A DNA stretch of 64,000 nucleotides from Bradyrhizobium sp. 164 (GCF_023073715.1 NZ_JADPKA010000006.1:186001-250000), one strand, 5' to 3'. Positions 10,030 through 20,460 are shown, counted from the first letter of the stretch. Notes: a model not told the origin generated them from the sequence alone. Translations and numbers: made by a program.

Positions 10030-10925
10030 GTCCCTACCAGAACAGCGACCCCGATCACGATCAACGCGATGCCTGCAAGCTCGCGCGGCGCGATCGGCTG
10101 CTTGAACGAGTAATACGCCACGCCTTGCGCGAACAGCACCTCGATCAAAGCGAGCGTGCGGACATTGGCGGCCGCGGTCAGCGCGAACGCCAGGAACCAG
10201 AATTGCGATGCGAAGGCACCCGTGAAGCCTGCAAGCATCGATGGCCGCCATAGTCCCAGGATGCCCCGCAATACCTTCGGCGCGCGCCAGAGCAGATAGA
10301 TCGTCAGCACCAGCGTCTGCACGAACAGGCCGAGCACTAGCGTGAAGGACGACGCCGTCACGAACGACACGTTCGGCACCGTGATGATCGCGCCGCGAAA
10401 GCCGACTGCGGAGAGTGCGAAGGCCGCCGCGGCGACGAGGCCGGTGATGGTCGGCTTCAATTCGGCAAAGCTCTTCTCGCCGCCTGGCCGGAGCGCGGTG
10501 ATGACGACCCCGGCGGTCGCGATCACGATCGCGAGCACCTTCAGCGAGGTCAGGTGATCGCCGAGGAAGACGAAGCCGAAGATCGCGGTCTGGATCGCTT
10601 CGGTCTTGAGGTAGGCCGTCGTCACCACGAAGGAGCGGTCATTCATGGCGAGCAGCATCAGCCCGGTGGCGACGATCTGGCTGAGTGCGCCGAGCAAGAG
10701 CCACGGCCAGAACGCGATCGGCGGCATGCTGAGATGATCGCCAGAGAGGACCAGCACCGCCGCGAGAAACAGCAGCGAGAACGGGAAGCCGAACAGGAAG
10801 CGGATGTTGGTCGCGCCCCAGGTCCCCAGCGGCTTCGTCAGCGACCGCTGCATCGCATTGCGCGCGACCTGCCCGAGCGCGGCAACGACGGTAAAGGGAA
10901 TCCAGAGGCTGGCGATCGTGAACAT
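10026..10925 (-). CDS. EamA/DMT family transporter
   Basis: A 299-aa inner-membrane protein with about ten hydrophobic helices in two halves, the usual architecture of the drug/metabolite transporter (EamA) superfamily. The first half ends with AIFGFVFLGDHLTSLKVLA and the second with ALIEVLFAQGVAYYSFKQPI. The start at 10925 (MFTIASLWIPF) was preferred because the preceding in-frame residues are hydrophilic and unlike a transporter. The substrate cannot be told from the sequence. Confidence 0.82.
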   Translation of the reverse strand: MFTIASLWIPFTVVAALGQVARNAMQRSLTKPLGTWGATNIRFLFGFPFSLLFLAAVLVLSGDHLSMPPIAFWPWLLLGALSQIVATGLMLLAMNDRSFVVTTAYLKTEAIQTAIFGFVFLGDHLTSLKVLAIVIATAGVVITALRPGGEKSFAELKPTITGLVAAAAFALSAVGFRGAIITVPNVSFVTASSFTLVLGLFVQTLVLTIYLLWRAPKVLRGILGLWRPSMLAGFTGAFASQFWFLAFALTAAANVRTLALIEVLFAQGVAYYSFKQPIAPRELAGIALIVIGVAVLVGT

Positions 10926-11030
10926 GGGATGGGTTGGCGGGCTATATGACGGCTCGTGCAAACTGCCGGCGACGCGACAACAGGTCAATCATGCCTGCGT
11001 CATAGGAGCGATGCTCTCGCCACACCCTCA

Positions 11031-11168
11031 GGTCATCCTGGACAAGCGTAGCACAGATCCAGGACCCATGACCCAGGGAGTGGCTTTCCGAAGACTCGTA
11101 GTTGCCACCTCGCGCCACAACTTCTCCCTGGGATAATGGGTCCTTGGCGGCCTACGCCAGGACGACAC
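11031..11168. repeat. Dispersed intergenic palindromic repeat, copy A
   Basis: A roughly 138-bp element between the EamA gene and ubiG. Its left end (GTCATCCTGGACAAGCG, then GATCCAGGACCCAT) is mirrored as an imperfect inverted repeat at its right end (ATGGGTCCTTGG to CCAGGACGAC). Related copies lie at 33045-33112 and 61724-61859. Confidence 0.75.
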
Positions 11169-11193
11169 CAAATGAGTGGGATGCAGCGCGGCC

Positions 11194-11961
11194 TTACACC
11201 ATCCCTTCCGCCACGACCATGTAGTTCACGTCCAAGTCGGAGGAGAGGGTCCATTTGTCGGCAAAGGGGCTGTAGACCACGCCGGTCTGCTCGGTGATGA
11301 CGAGGCGGTTGTCGAGCAGGTATTTTGCGAGCTCGTCGGGGGTGACGAACTTGCTCCACTCGTGGGTACCGCGCGGCAGCCAGCGCAGGACGTATTCGGC
11401 GCCGACGATCGCGAGCGCAAAGCTCTTCCAGTTCCGGTTCAGCGTCGAGACCACCATCAGGCCGTTCGGCTTCAGCATCGATGCGCAGCGCTTCAGGAAA
11501 ACGCCGACGTCGGTGACGTGCTCGACCACCTCCATCGCCAGCACGATGTCGAAGCGCTCGCGCGGATCAATCTCCTCCACGGTGGTGCAGCGGTAGTCGA
11601 TCGCGAGATGGCTTTTGTCGGCATGCAGCTTCGCGGCGGCGATGTTGCTCGCCGAAGGGTCGATGCCGATGACCTGCGCCCCCAGGCGCGACAGCGGCTC
11701 GCAGAGCAGGCCAGCGCCGCAGCCGATGTCGAGCACGCGCAGGCCGCCGAGGCAATTGAGACTGCGCACATTGCGCTCGAACTTGCGGCAAGCGGCATCG
11801 CGGATGTAGCCGAGCCGCAGCGGATTGATCCGGTGCAGCGGCGCCATCTTGCCCTTGGGATCCCACCACTCCGCCGAGAGTTTTGAGAATTTCGCGATCT
11901 CGGCGGCGTCGACGGTCGAACCCGGCGGGGTGGCTGCGGAAGTATTTTGCTGCATGCTCAT
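11194..11961 (-). CDS. ubiG: UbiG, ubiquinone biosynthesis O-methyltransferase
   Basis: UbiG carries out both O-methylations in ubiquinone synthesis (2-polyprenyl-6-hydroxyphenol and 3-demethylubiquinol). The 255-aa protein has the N-terminal FSKLSAEWWDPKGKMAPLH signature, the SAM motif VLDIGCGAGLLCEPLSRLGA at about 75-95, FDIVLAMEVVEHV and the late STLNRNWKSFALAIVGAEYV and LPRGTHEW segments, all diagnostic. A 14-base gap separates it from the PH-domain gene upstream on the same strand, so co-transcription is likely. Confidence 0.95.
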   Translation of the reverse strand: MSMQQNTSAATPPGSTVDAAEIAKFSKLSAEWWDPKGKMAPLHRINPLRLGYIRDAACRKFERNVRSLNCLGGLRVLDIGCGAGLLCEPLSRLGAQVIGIDPSASNIAAAKLHADKSHLAIDYRCTTVEEIDPRERFDIVLAMEVVEHVTDVGVFLKRCASMLKPNGLMVVSTLNRNWKSFALAIVGAEYVLRWLPRGTHEWSKFVTPDELAKYLLDNRLVITEQTGVVYSPFADKWTLSSDLDVNYMVVAEGMV

Positions 11962-11975
11962 GGTTACGCGCGGTC

Positions 11976-12443
11976 CTACCGCGTGGTGATCGAACTACGG
12001 AAGGCGAGCGGCGAGGCGATGGTCTTGATCGTCTCGATTCCCTCGCCGACGCCGCGAATCGTCACGTCGCCATAGTTGAGAATCCGTCCAAGAATCGTCT
12101 GGTCGACGTCGACGCTCTCGACCTTGTCCAGCGCCATCTCGAAGGTACGGCGCTTGATGAACCCGGTCTTGTGCACGACCCGGAGATTGGTGACGTCGGT
12201 CTCGGTGGTGAAGCGATGGAACCAACCCTTGATGGTCCAATACAAGGCCGCCAGGCCGACGAGACCCGCGGCTCCCAGGCAAAGCAAGACGAGCCAGTCA
12301 ACCGTGACCTGCCGCGACAGGATCAGCAGCGCCAGCGCCACGATCCAGGCCACGATGGCCGGAAAATAGAAGATCCAATGCGCATTGGTCGAATACAGCA
12401 CCCGCTCGCCCGGTTGCAGGATCTCGTCGATATAACGCGCCAT
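11976..12443 (-). CDS. PH domain (bPH2/DUF304) membrane protein
   Basis: A 155-aa protein. Two hydrophobic segments (about 24-42 and 50-70) precede a bacterial PH-like domain of the bPH2 type, recognisable by ETDVTNLRVVHKTGFIKRRT, LDKVESVDVDQTILGRILNY and GDVTIRGVG. No enzymatic motif is present and the role of the family is poorly known. It lies directly upstream of ubiG on the same strand and is divergent from lysC. Confidence 0.82.
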   Translation of the reverse strand: MARYIDEILQPGERVLYSTNAHWIFYFPAIVAWIVALALLILSRQVTVDWLVLLCLGAAGLVGLAALYWTIKGWFHRFTTETDVTNLRVVHKTGFIKRRTFEMALDKVESVDVDQTILGRILNYGDVTIRGVGEGIETIKTIASPLAFRSSITTR

Positions 12444-12596
12444 GATCTGTGTTAACCCACTAGCCCCGCACCTGCCCCCCGCAGGAACCCGCTTGCCCCC
12501 GGCCCCGCCGCTCTGTATACGCGCGGTCGGTATCCGCGAGGCACCCGTCCGGTGCGGTCACCATACTGATCCTTATGAGGGAATGCACGCGTCGTC

Positions 12597-13853
12597 ATGA
12601 GCCGCCTCGTGATGAAATTCGGCGGCACATCCGTCGCCAACATCGAACGTATCCGCAACGTCGCGCGCCATGTGAAGCGCGAGGTCGACGCCGGCCATGA
12701 AGTGGCCGTTGTCGTCTCGGCGATGTCTGGCAAGACCAACGAGCTGGTGGCCTGGTGCACCGAGGCCTCGCCCATGCACGATGCGCGCGAGTACGACGCC
12801 GTCGTGGCCTCTGGCGAACAGGTGACGTCCGGCCTGCTTGCCATCGTGCTGCAGGGCATGGGCATCCAGGCCCGCTCCTGGCAGGGCTGGCAGATACCGA
12901 TCAAGACGAGCGACGCCCATGCCTCGGCTCGAATCGAGGACATCGACGGCAGCGAGATCATCAAGCGCTTTAGGGAGCGCAAGGAGGTCGCGGTGATCGC
13001 CGGCTTCCAGGGCATCAACCCCGAGACTGGTCGCATCACCACGCTCGGCCGTGGCGGCTCCGACACCTCGGCCGTGGCGGTCGCCGCCGCCGTCAAGGCG
13101 GACCGTTGCGATATCTACACCGATGTCGACGGCGTCTACACGACCGATCCACGAATCGTGCCGAAGGCCAAGAGGCTCGACAAGATCGCATTCGAAGACA
13201 TGCTGGAACTGGCCTCCCAGGGCGCCAAAGTGCTCCAGGTCCGCTCGGTGGAACTCGGCATGGTTCACAACATGCCGATTTTCGTCCGCTCAAGTTTCGA
13301 TAAGCCCGAGGACATCGACCCGCATGCCAACCAGCCGCCCGGCACGCTGATCTGCAGCGAGGAGGAGATCATGGAAAGCCACGTCGTCACCGGTATCGCC
13401 TTCTCCAAGGACGAGGCCCAGATCTCGGTGCGCCAGATCGAGGACAAGCCGGGCGTCGCGGCCTCGATCTTCGGCCCGCTGGCGGACGCCAACATCAACG
13501 TCGACATGATCGTTCAGAACGTTTCTGAAGACGGCAAGACCACCGACCTCACCTTCACGGTGCCGGCCGCCGACTACACCCGCGCCAAGGACACAATTAC
13601 CGCCGCCAAGGCCAAGATCGGCTATGCCCGGCTCGATACTGCCACCGACGTCGCCAAGATCTCGGTGATCGGCAGCGGAATGCGCAGCCATGCCGGCGTT
13701 GCCGCCCAGGCGTTCTCGGCCCTCGCCAGACGGAATATCAATATCCGGGCCATTACAACCTCCGAGATCAAATTCTCGGTTTTGATCGATGCGGCCTATA
13801 CCGAGCTTGCGGTGCGCACCCTGCACACGCTCTACGGCCTCGATCAGACTTAG
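12597..13853 (+). CDS. lysC: Aspartate kinase
   Basis: Catalyses phosphorylation of aspartate, the first step toward lysine, threonine, methionine and diaminopimelate. The protein is 418 aa. The kinase domain shows the N-terminal KFGGTSVANIERI (from residue 7), FQGINPETGRITTLGRGGSD and VYTTDPRIVPKAKRLD. Two ACT domains occupy about 265-410 (VTGIAFSKDEAQISVRQIED and ISVIGSGMRSHAGVAAQAFS), which normally give feedback inhibition by lysine and threonine. No riboswitch is visible upstream. A hairpin at 13880-13909 follows the stop. Confidence 0.96.
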   Translation: MSRLVMKFGGTSVANIERIRNVARHVKREVDAGHEVAVVVSAMSGKTNELVAWCTEASPMHDAREYDAVVASGEQVTSGLLAIVLQGMGIQARSWQGWQIPIKTSDAHASARIEDIDGSEIIKRFRERKEVAVIAGFQGINPETGRITTLGRGGSDTSAVAVAAAVKADRCDIYTDVDGVYTTDPRIVPKAKRLDKIAFEDMLELASQGAKVLQVRSVELGMVHNMPIFVRSSFDKPEDIDPHANQPPGTLICSEEEIMESHVVTGIAFSKDEAQISVRQIEDKPGVAASIFGPLADANINVDMIVQNVSEDGKTTDLTFTVPAADYTRAKDTITAAKAKIGYARLDTATDVAKISVIGSGMRSHAGVAAQAFSALARRNINIRAITTSEIKFSVLIDAAYTELAVRTLHTLYGLDQT

Positions 13854-13879
13854 ACGAATTTTCTCTTAGCGGTCGCAGC

Positions 13880-13909
13880 AAACGCGAAGGCGTCCACACA
13901 TTCGCGTTT
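13880..13909 (+). terminator. Hairpin after lysC
   Basis: Perfect 9-bp arms AAACGCGAA (13880-13888) and TTCGCGTTT (13901-13909) enclose a 12-base loop, 26 bases after the lysC stop. A smaller GCTTG/CAAGC hairpin and a GTTTT run follow within 20 bases. Confidence 0.55.
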
Positions 13910-14139
13910 GGCAGGCGTTTTGCTTGGCAAAACAAGCCCCAATTCGCTATACGGCGAACAGGGTTGGCTGCCGAAAACTGTGCCCCAGTTGAAGCGGTGT
14001 CGATTCGGCAAAAGCGTCAAGGCTCACTAGATTGAGCTTGGGCCGGCGCCGGACGAGCAGGCTTTGTTGCTTTTCTGGATTTCTGGGCCAGCCGCCGACG
14101 GCCCTTTCGGGCTCGGCAGACGGAGGAGATTGACGGTTC

Positions 14140-16407
14140 ATGCGGAGCGCGTCGGGAGGTCCCCGCGTCTTATTGAGACGGCTCCGCGAAACCATGGCGG
14201 AGCAGGTTTCGGCCCAGGAGCGGCTGGACAAGATCGTGGTGCTGATCGCCGCCAATATGGTGGCCGAGGTCTGCTCGGTCTATGTGCTGCGCGTCGACAA
14301 CACGCTCGAGCTCTACGCCACCGAAGGTCTCAACCGCGAGGCGGTGCATCACACGGTGCTCAGCGCCCATGAGGGCCTGGTCGGACTCGTCGCCAGCGAG
14401 GCGACGCCGCTCAATCTAAGCGATGCGCAGAGCCACCCGGCCTTCTCGTTCCGCCCCGAGACAGGCGAAGAAATCTACCACTCCTTCCTCGGCGTCCCGA
14501 TCCTGCGGGCCGGCAACACGCTCGGCGTGCTGGTGGTGCAGAACCGTGCCAAGCGCAACTATGTCGAGGAGGAGCTCGAGGCGCTCCAGACCACCGCCAT
14601 GGTGCTGGCGGAGCTGATTGCCTCCGGCGAACTATCCGCGCTGGCCCAGCCGGGCCAGGAGCCTGCCGCGCGCCATTCCGCGCAGAAGGTCGGCGCCATC
14701 CTGTCGGAAGGCATCGCGCTCGGCCATGTCGTGCTGCACGAGCCGCGCGTGGTCATCAAGGACTACATCGCCGAGGACCTGCCGAAGGAAATCAAGCGGC
14801 TCGACACCGCGCTCGCCAAGCTGCGCGCCGATCTCGACCGCATGCTTGAGCGCGGCGACGTCGCGGAGGGCGGCGAGCACCGCGAGGTGCTGGAAGCCTA
14901 TCGCATGTTCGCCAACGACCAGGGCTGGTCGCACAAGCTGCATGAGGCGGTCGCCACCGGCCTCACCGCGGAGGCCGCCGTCGAGCGCGTCCAGTCCGAC
15001 ACCCGCGCGCGCATGCTGCGCTCGACCGATCCATATCTGCGCGACCGCCTGCACGACCTGGAAGATCTCGGCTACCGCCTGATGCGGCAGCTGGTCGGCC
15101 AGGACCACGCGCCCTCACGCGAGCAATTGCCCGACAACGCCATCGTCATCGCGCGTGCGATGGGCCCGGCGGCGCTGCTCGACTACGACCGCAAGCGCCT
15201 GCGCGGCATCGTGCTGGAGGAAGGCACCGCCAATTCCCACGTCTCGATCGTGGCGCGCGCGCTCGGAATTCCTGCGGTCGGCGAAGTCCCGAACGCGCCG
15301 GGTATCGCCGATCCCGGCGACGCCATCATCGTCGACGGCACGTCGGGCTCGATCTACGTGCGCCCCTCGCAGGAAATCGAGGCCGCCTTCGCCGAGCGCG
15401 TGCGCTTCCGCGCCCGCCGCCAGGCGCAGTACCTCGCACTGCGCGACCGGCCTTGCGTGACCAAGGATGGCGAGAAGGTCGAGCTCATGATCAACGCAGG
15501 TCTCGCCATCGACCTGCCCCATATCGAGGACACCGGCAGCGCCGGCATCGGCCTGTTCCGCACCGAATTGCAATTCATGGTCGGCCAGAGCCTGCCGCGC
15601 ACCAGTGACCAGCTCGCGCTCTATCGCACCGTGCTGGATGCGGCCGGCAGCAAGCCCGTCACCTTCCGCACCCTCGACATCGGCGGCGACAAGGCGCTGC
15701 CCTACATGGAAGCGGTGGTCGAGGAGAATCCCGCGCTCGGCTGGCGCGCGATCCGGCTCGGGCTCGATCGTCCCGGCCTGTTGCGCGGCCAAATCCGCGC
15801 GCTCCTGCGCGCCGGCGGCGGCCGCGCACTGCGCATCATGTTCCCGATGATCTCGGAAGTCGCCGAATTCGATGCGGCCAAGGCGCTAGTCGAGCGCGAA
15901 CTCACATATTTGCGCCAGCACGGCCACACGCTGCCGGAGCGGATCGACATCGGCACCATGGTCGAGGTGCCCGCCCTGCTCTACCAGCTCGACGAGCTCC
16001 TAAGGAAGGTCGACTTCATCTCGGTCGGCTCGAACGATCTGTTCCAGTTTCTGTTCGCCGTCGATCGCGGCAACCCAAAAGTGTCCGAGCGCTTCGACAC
16101 CATGTCGGCGCCGATCTTGCGCGCGCTGCGCGACATCGCACGCAAGTCCCATGCGGCCAAGAAGTCGCTTTCGCTCTGCGGCGAAATGGCCTCGAAGCCG
16201 GTCGGCGCGCTGGCGCTGATCGCACTGGGCTATCGCTCGCTCTCGCTCTCGGCGACCGCCCTCGGCCCAGTCAAGGCCATGGTGCTCGACCTCGACGCCA
16301 GGAAGGCCGAAGCCATGCTCGGCCCGTTGCTGGACGCGCCCGCGGGCAGCGTCTCGATCCGGCAGAAGCTGACGGAATTTGCCGAGGCCGAAGGCCTGGC
16401 GTTGTAG
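14140..16407 (+). CDS. ptsP: PtsP, nitrogen-PTS enzyme I (GAF domain)
   Basis: A 755-aa PEP-protein phosphotransferase of the nitrogen-related PTS, which passes phosphate from PEP to NPr and then EIIA-Ntr to signal nitrogen and potassium status. An N-terminal GAF domain (about 20-165) replaces nothing in the core and is the EI-Ntr hallmark. The swivelling phosphohistidine site is H367 in [20 protein letters not shown]. The PEP-binding TIM barrel shows [25 protein letters not shown] and [18 protein letters not shown]. The start at 14140 has GGAGG upstream. The next gene, prfA, begins 60 bases after the stop. Confidence 0.94.
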   Translation: MRSASGGPRVLLRRLRETMAEQVSAQERLDKIVVLIAANMVAEVCSVYVLRVDNTLELYATEGLNREAVHHTVLSAHEGLVGLVASEATPLNLSDAQSHPAFSFRPETGEEIYHSFLGVPILRAGNTLGVLVVQNRAKRNYVEEELEALQTTAMVLAELIASGELSALAQPGQEPAARHSAQKVGAILSEGIALGHVVLHEPRVVIKDYIAEDLPKEIKRLDTALAKLRADLDRMLERGDVAEGGEHREVLEAYRMFANDQGWSHKLHEAVATGLTAEAAVERVQSDTRARMLRSTDPYLRDRLHDLEDLGYRLMRQLVGQDHAPSREQLPDNAIVIARAMGPAALLDYDRKRLRGIVLEEGTANSHVSIVARALGIPAVGEVPNAPGIADPGDAIIVDGTSGSIYVRPSQEIEAAFAERVRFRARRQAQYLALRDRPCVTKDGEKVELMINAGLAIDLPHIEDTGSAGIGLFRTELQFMVGQSLPRTSDQLALYRTVLDAAGSKPVTFRTLDIGGDKALPYMEAVVEENPALGWRAIRLGLDRPGLLRGQIRALLRAGGGRALRIMFPMISEVAEFDAAKALVERELTYLRQHGHTLPERIDIGTMVEVPALLYQLDELLRKVDFISVGSNDLFQFLFAVDRGNPKVSERFDTMSAPILRALRDIARKSHAAKKSLSLCGEMASKPVGALALIALGYRSLSLSATALGPVKAMVLDLDARKAEAMLGPLLDAPAGSVSIRQKLTEFAEAEGLAL

Positions 16408-16466
16408 CGGGCCTGGCGCCGCTTCCGCTCACCTCGCCTCCGCCCGCCCATTTGAGACTGAACCCG

Positions 16467-17552
16467 ATGTCGTCACTCCCCGAAGCCAAACTCGACGTCC
16501 TGCTCGCACATCACGCCTCGCTCGAGGCCGAATCGCTCGGCCAGCTCGCCTCCGACCGTTATGTGCAGATCACCCGCGAGCTCGCCGAGATCACGCCGCT
16601 GATCGAGGCGGTGAAGACCTATCGTTCCGCGGTCAAGGAGCTCGCCGACACCGAGGCCCTGATCGCCGATCCCGCGACAGATGCCGAGATGCGCAGCATG
16701 GCGGAAGCCGAACGCGACGAGCTGATGGCCAGGATCGAGGACCTGGTCCAGAAGATCCGCGTCGCGCTACTGCCCAAAGACGCCATGGACGACCGCAACG
16801 TCGTGCTGGAAATCCGCGCCGGCACCGGCGGCGACGAGGCTTCGCTGTTCGCCGGCGATCTGTTCCGGATGTACGAGCGCTTCGCCAGCCTGCAGGGCTG
16901 GAAGGTCGAGGTGATCTCGGCCAGCGAAGGCACCGTTGGCGGCTACAAGGAGATCATCGCGGAGGTGCAGGGCCGCGGCGCGTTCTCCAAGCTGAAATTC
17001 GAATCCGGCGTGCACCGGGTGCAGCGCGTGCCCGATACCGAGACGCAAGGACGTATTCACACCTCGGCGGCGACGGTCGCGGTGCTGCCGGAGGTCGAGG
17101 ACGTCGACGTCGACATCAAGAACGACGATCTGCGCATCGAGACCATGCGTGCGCAGGGCGCCGGCGGCCAGCACGTCAACAAGACCGAATCGGCGATCCG
17201 CATCACCCACATCCCGACCGGCATCGTGGTGATGATGCAGGACAGCCGCTCGCAGCACAAGAACCGCGCCTCCGCCATGAACATCCTGCGCTCGCGCATC
17301 TACGACGCCGAGCGCCAGCGCGTCGACGCCGCGCGGTCGGCCGAGCGCAAGGAGAAGGTCGGCTCCGGCGACCGCAGCGAGCGCATCCGCACCTATAACT
17401 TCCCGCAGGGGCGCGTGACCGACCATCGCATCAATCTGACGCTCTACAAGCTGCCACAGGTGATCGCGGGGGAAGCACTCGGCGAGCTGATTGACGCTCT
17501 GACCACTGAGCACCAGGCCGCACAGCTCGCCGCGCAAGGCGCGGCGGCCTGA
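16467..17552 (+). CDS. prfA: Peptide chain release factor 1
   Basis: Recognises UAA/UAG and releases finished proteins. The GGQ peptidyl-hydrolysis motif is at residues 233-235 ([15 protein letters not shown]), and the domain III/coiled-coil regions are normal. The start at 16467 ([13 protein letters not shown]) gives 361 aa; an ATG at 16452 would add five residues. It is followed three bases later by prmC, whose product methylates the glutamine of the GGQ motif, so the pair forms a functional operon. Confidence 0.96.
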   Translation: MSSLPEAKLDVLLAHHASLEAESLGQLASDRYVQITRELAEITPLIEAVKTYRSAVKELADTEALIADPATDAEMRSMAEAERDELMARIEDLVQKIRVALLPKDAMDDRNVVLEIRAGTGGDEASLFAGDLFRMYERFASLQGWKVEVISASEGTVGGYKEIIAEVQGRGAFSKLKFESGVHRVQRVPDTETQGRIHTSAATVAVLPEVEDVDVDIKNDDLRIETMRAQGAGGQHVNKTESAIRITHIPTGIVVMMQDSRSQHKNRASAMNILRSRIYDAERQRVDAARSAERKEKVGSGDRSERIRTYNFPQGRVTDHRINLTLYKLPQVIAGEALGELIDALTTEHQAAQLAAQGAAA

Positions 17553-17555
17553 CGC

Positions 17556-18437
17556 GTGAGCAATCCCTTCACCGGACAATCGATCGAGAGTGCACGGCGC
17601 ACGCTGGCCACACAATTGAGATCGGCGCAGCGCGACGAAGCCGATCTCGATGCCCGCATCCTGCTCGGTGCGGTGCTCGGCCTCGACCTCACCGGCCTGA
17701 TCGCGCAGGCCACCCGCTCGCTCACGGATGCCGAGGCGTCGCGGCTCGCGCAGCACGCACAGCGTCGCATCGCCGGCGAGCCGGTGGCGCGCATCCTCGG
17801 GACCCGCGAATTCTGGGGACTGCCATTTCGCCTGTCCGAAGCAACCCTGGTCCCGCGTACCGATACCGAGACCGTGGTCGAGCTTGCACTCGAAATCCTT
17901 CGCGAGCAGAAGGCAGCTTATCCACCTCGCATCGCCGACATCGGCACCGGATCCGGCGCGATCCTGCTGGCGCTGCTGCATGAGATCCCTGACGCTTTCG
18001 GCGTCGCCACCGATCTCAGCCTGACCGCGCTCACAACCGCCAGGGACAATGCCACAACGCTCGGCCTTGCCGACCGCGCCGCCTTCATCGCCTGCTCCTA
18101 TGCCGCCGCGCTCTCGGGTCCCTTCGATCTCATCGTGTCGAATCCACCCTATATTCCATCCGCCGAAATCCCTAAATTGAGCATCGAGGTGCGCGAGCAC
18201 GATCCACATCTGGCGCTCGACGGCGGCAATGACGGATACGACGCCTATCGCGCCCTGATCCCGCAGGCGAGCGAACGTCTTGCCCCCGGCGGCGCGCTGA
18301 TCGTGGAGGCCGGACAGGGCCAGGCCGGAAATATTGAAACCTTGATGCTGGCTGCGGCGTTAGTGGTGGACAGGCCCCCCAAGGCCGATCTGGCGGGTAT
18401 TCCGCGGGCCGTTTCGGCCCGAAAAATGCCCCCATAA
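17556..18437 (+). CDS. prmC: PrmC, release factor glutamine methyltransferase
   Basis: A 293-aa N5-glutamine methyltransferase that modifies the GGQ glutamine of release factors. The substrate-binding NPPY motif is N196-P-P-Y199 (SNPPYIPS). The SAM motif IADIGTGSGAILLALLHE and the N-terminal helical domain (GTREFWGLPFRLSEATLVPR) are typical. The start is a GTG at 17556, three bases after the prfA stop, so it depends on coupling with prfA. Confidence 0.94.
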   Translation: MSNPFTGQSIESARRTLATQLRSAQRDEADLDARILLGAVLGLDLTGLIAQATRSLTDAEASRLAQHAQRRIAGEPVARILGTREFWGLPFRLSEATLVPRTDTETVVELALEILREQKAAYPPRIADIGTGSGAILLALLHEIPDAFGVATDLSLTALTTARDNATTLGLADRAAFIACSYAAALSGPFDLIVSNPPYIPSAEIPKLSIEVREHDPHLALDGGNDGYDAYRALIPQASERLAPGGALIVEAGQGQAGNIETLMLAAALVVDRPPKADLAGIPRAVSARKMPP

Positions 18438-18898
18438 AAGCCGGAATGGCCTGTAAAAACCTCTTGGAATATCCCGTGGGAACGACTACGTTCCGGTCAA
18501 CACATCGGTGCCGGCCCCGTAGACCTACGGGCGAAAGCCGGGCTCTCGGGCGAGAGCTTTACTGATATAGGTTCCAAGCCGCAGGTCCTGTTGAGCGCGA
18601 TGGCCAGTGGAGCTGCGCTGCTCTCCGACCGCAACGTGAACGAAAGCCTGAATTTGCGCTTGAAGACTTACGCAAGAAAGCTGGGCTTGTTTCGGCAGGC
18701 GATATGAATGGGTTCGCTGGCAATGAATGCTGGCGGGTGGGGAACGCGTCTTTGTTGAACGCGACGGTCGACGAACATCGGCAGGGTTCAGGCCCCTCTT
18801 GCGCGCGGTTCGTGTGAGAGTCGTGAACCGCTGTCACCAGGTCACTCCTAGCAATCAGTAACGCGTGCAACCTTTAGGGCTGGAATTAAAGGCAGGAC
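18438..18898 (+). other. Long non-coding gap / leader before the DUF4167 gene
   Basis: 461 bases between prmC and the DUF4167 gene without a credible protein. It holds a GC-rich segment with short inverted arms around 18510-18560 (CCCCGTAG with CTACGGG, and GCTCTCG with CGAGAGC), then a less structured stretch. It may be a long 5' leader or carry a small RNA. I could not match it to RNase P, tmRNA, SRP RNA or 6S RNA. Confidence 0.3.
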
Positions 18899-19660
18899 AT
18901 GAGAAACGGTCAGAACAAGCAGCGGATGCGCAACCGCAACAACAATAACAACAACAACCGCCGCGGCCAGAACCCGATGACCCGGGTCTACGAGTCCAAC
19001 GGGCCCGACATCAAGATCCGCGGCACGGCTTCGCACATCGCTGAAAAGTATCTTCAGCTCGCGCGCGATGCGCGCTCCTCCGGCGACCCCGTTGCAGCCG
19101 AGAACTACTACCAGCATGCCGAGCATTATTTCCGCCTGATCGCCGCCGCCCAGGAGCAGTTCCGCCAGAACCAGCAGCAGCCGCGCGGTGACGAGCCGAC
19201 CGCCAGCAACGACGATGGCGAGGACGATGGCGAGAATTTCTCGGCCTTCGGCCAGGAGCCGGGCTTCGTCCCGCAGCCGCCGCAGCAGCCTTTCATGCGC
19301 GACCGCGACGGCCAGCGTGATCAGCAGCGCGAGAACCAGCAGCCATATCACCGCGACCAGCAGCAGCCGCGCGAGCACCGCGAACGCGACCATCGTCCGC
19401 AACCGCAATACCAGCCGCCGCAACCGCCGAACCAGCCGCAGCCCGTCATTGCCGATGCCGGCAACGTCGATCGCCTGCCCTCCTTCATCACCGGCGCGCA
19501 GCCGCAAGTGAATGTCGGCGCGAATGGCGGCCAGGGCGGTTTCGAGGGCGGTGGCGGCAGCGAGCGTTATCCGCGGCGGCGGCGCCGGCCGCATGGCCCC
19601 CGTCCCGAGCGCGAAGCCGCGCCGGCGGCATCCAACGACGATCTCGCGCCCGGCGAATGA
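18899..19660 (+). CDS. DUF4167 domain protein, glutamine/proline-rich
   Basis: A 253-aa protein. The N-terminus is basic and asparagine-rich, with a poly-N tract (RNNNNNNNRRG), then the conserved DUF4167 core at about 25-85 (TRVYESNGPDIKIRGTASHI, EKYLQLARDARSSGDPVAAE, NYYQHAEHYFRLI). The rest is a long disordered region rich in Q, P, R and E. The layout suggests an RNA- or nucleoid-associated protein, but this is inference. A strong hairpin terminator follows at 19685. Confidence 0.88.
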   Translation: MRNGQNKQRMRNRNNNNNNNRRGQNPMTRVYESNGPDIKIRGTASHIAEKYLQLARDARSSGDPVAAENYYQHAEHYFRLIAAAQEQFRQNQQQPRGDEPTASNDDGEDDGENFSAFGQEPGFVPQPPQQPFMRDRDGQRDQQRENQQPYHRDQQQPREHRERDHRPQPQYQPPQPPNQPQPVIADAGNVDRLPSFITGAQPQVNVGANGGQGGFEGGGGSERYPRRRRRPHGPRPEREAAPAASNDDLAPGE

Positions 19661-19684
19661 GCTGGTTGGTTTCGTAAACTGAGT

Positions 19685-19715
19685 CGTCCCGGCTCCGCCG
19701 GGACGATTTGTTTTC
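19685..19715 (+). terminator. Rho-independent terminator after DUF4167 gene
   Basis: A 9-bp stem CGTCCCGGC (19685-19693) and GCCGGGACG (19697-19705) with a 3-base loop is followed by ATTTGTTTTC. It lies between convergent genes. Confidence 0.8.
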
Positions 19716-20460
19716 AGCTCCGGGTTACCGTCGTCGAGGACGGCACCAAGACGGGCTTCGCCAACGAGGGAATCAGCCGTGTCCGCTCGCGCTTGGCGGG
19801 AAGCGCGCGGTAGACCTGCTTGGTGGCTTCGACGATGTGCACGCCGGCAAAGGGCAGTGACAGCGCCGCGCCGGCGCGCTCCCACATCTGCGCCGATTTC
19901 AAGACCCAGCCGCCGGCATAAGGCGGCATGAACAGCGCCTCGCCCCAGGCGGTCGGCGTGAACCAGGTCTGGCGCAGCAACTCGGTGATCTGTGAGCGCG
20001 AATAGGGCCGGCCATGGCCGAACGGCGTGCTGTCGGTGCGCGTCCACACCCCACGCCGATTCGGGATCACCGCAATGACGCGACCAGACGGCGCCAGCAC
20101 GCGCCAGACTTCGCGCAGCAGCGCAGCCGGGTCGTCCGACATCTCCAGCGCGTGGACCAGGAGAATGCGGTCGACCGCGGCGTCAGGAAGCGGCAGCGAG
20201 AATTCATCGACCAGCGAGGCCAGCGCCGGCCGCCCCGTCGGCCATTTCAGGACCCCCTGGGCCGCCGGCATGAACGCGAGGCAGCGCTCCGCGTCCTCGC
20301 GGAACAGTCCGAGATAGGGCGTGGGATAGCCGATGCCGAGTACGCGCTGACCCGCCGCGCCCGGCCAGCGTTGCCTGATGCCGCGGTTGATCATTTGTCG
20401 CGCCACGATCCCGAGGCGGCGGGAATAGAACTCGCGGAGGTCGACGACGTCGATGGTCAT
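19714..20460 (-). CDS. Class I SAM-dependent methyltransferase
   Basis: A 248-aa methyltransferase with a Rossmann-type core: GQRVLGIGYPTPYLGLF (motif I region, about 37-53), FSLPLPDAAVDRILLVHALE and LREVWRVLAPSGRVIAVIPN. The substrate is not apparent. It is divergent from gloB with about 108 bases between starts, an arrangement that may share promoters. The C-terminal tail is basic and serine/threonine-rich. Confidence 0.78.
   Translation of the reverse strand: MTIDVVDLREFYSRRLGIVARQMINRGIRQRWPGAAGQRVLGIGYPTPYLGLFREDAERCLAFMPAAQGVLKWPTGRPALASLVDEFSLPLPDAAVDRILLVHALEMSDDPAALLREVWRVLAPSGRVIAVIPNRRGVWTRTDSTPFGHGRPYSRSQITELLRQTWFTPTAWGEALFMPPYAGGWVLKSAQMWERAGAALSLPFAGVHIVEATKQVYRALPAKRERTRLIPSLAKPVLVPSSTTVTRS

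Noticed and set aside
18848..20047. A 399-codon leftward open frame over the DUF4167 gene.
   Set aside because: It has a low-complexity arginine/alanine/leucine composition and opposes a conserved gene.
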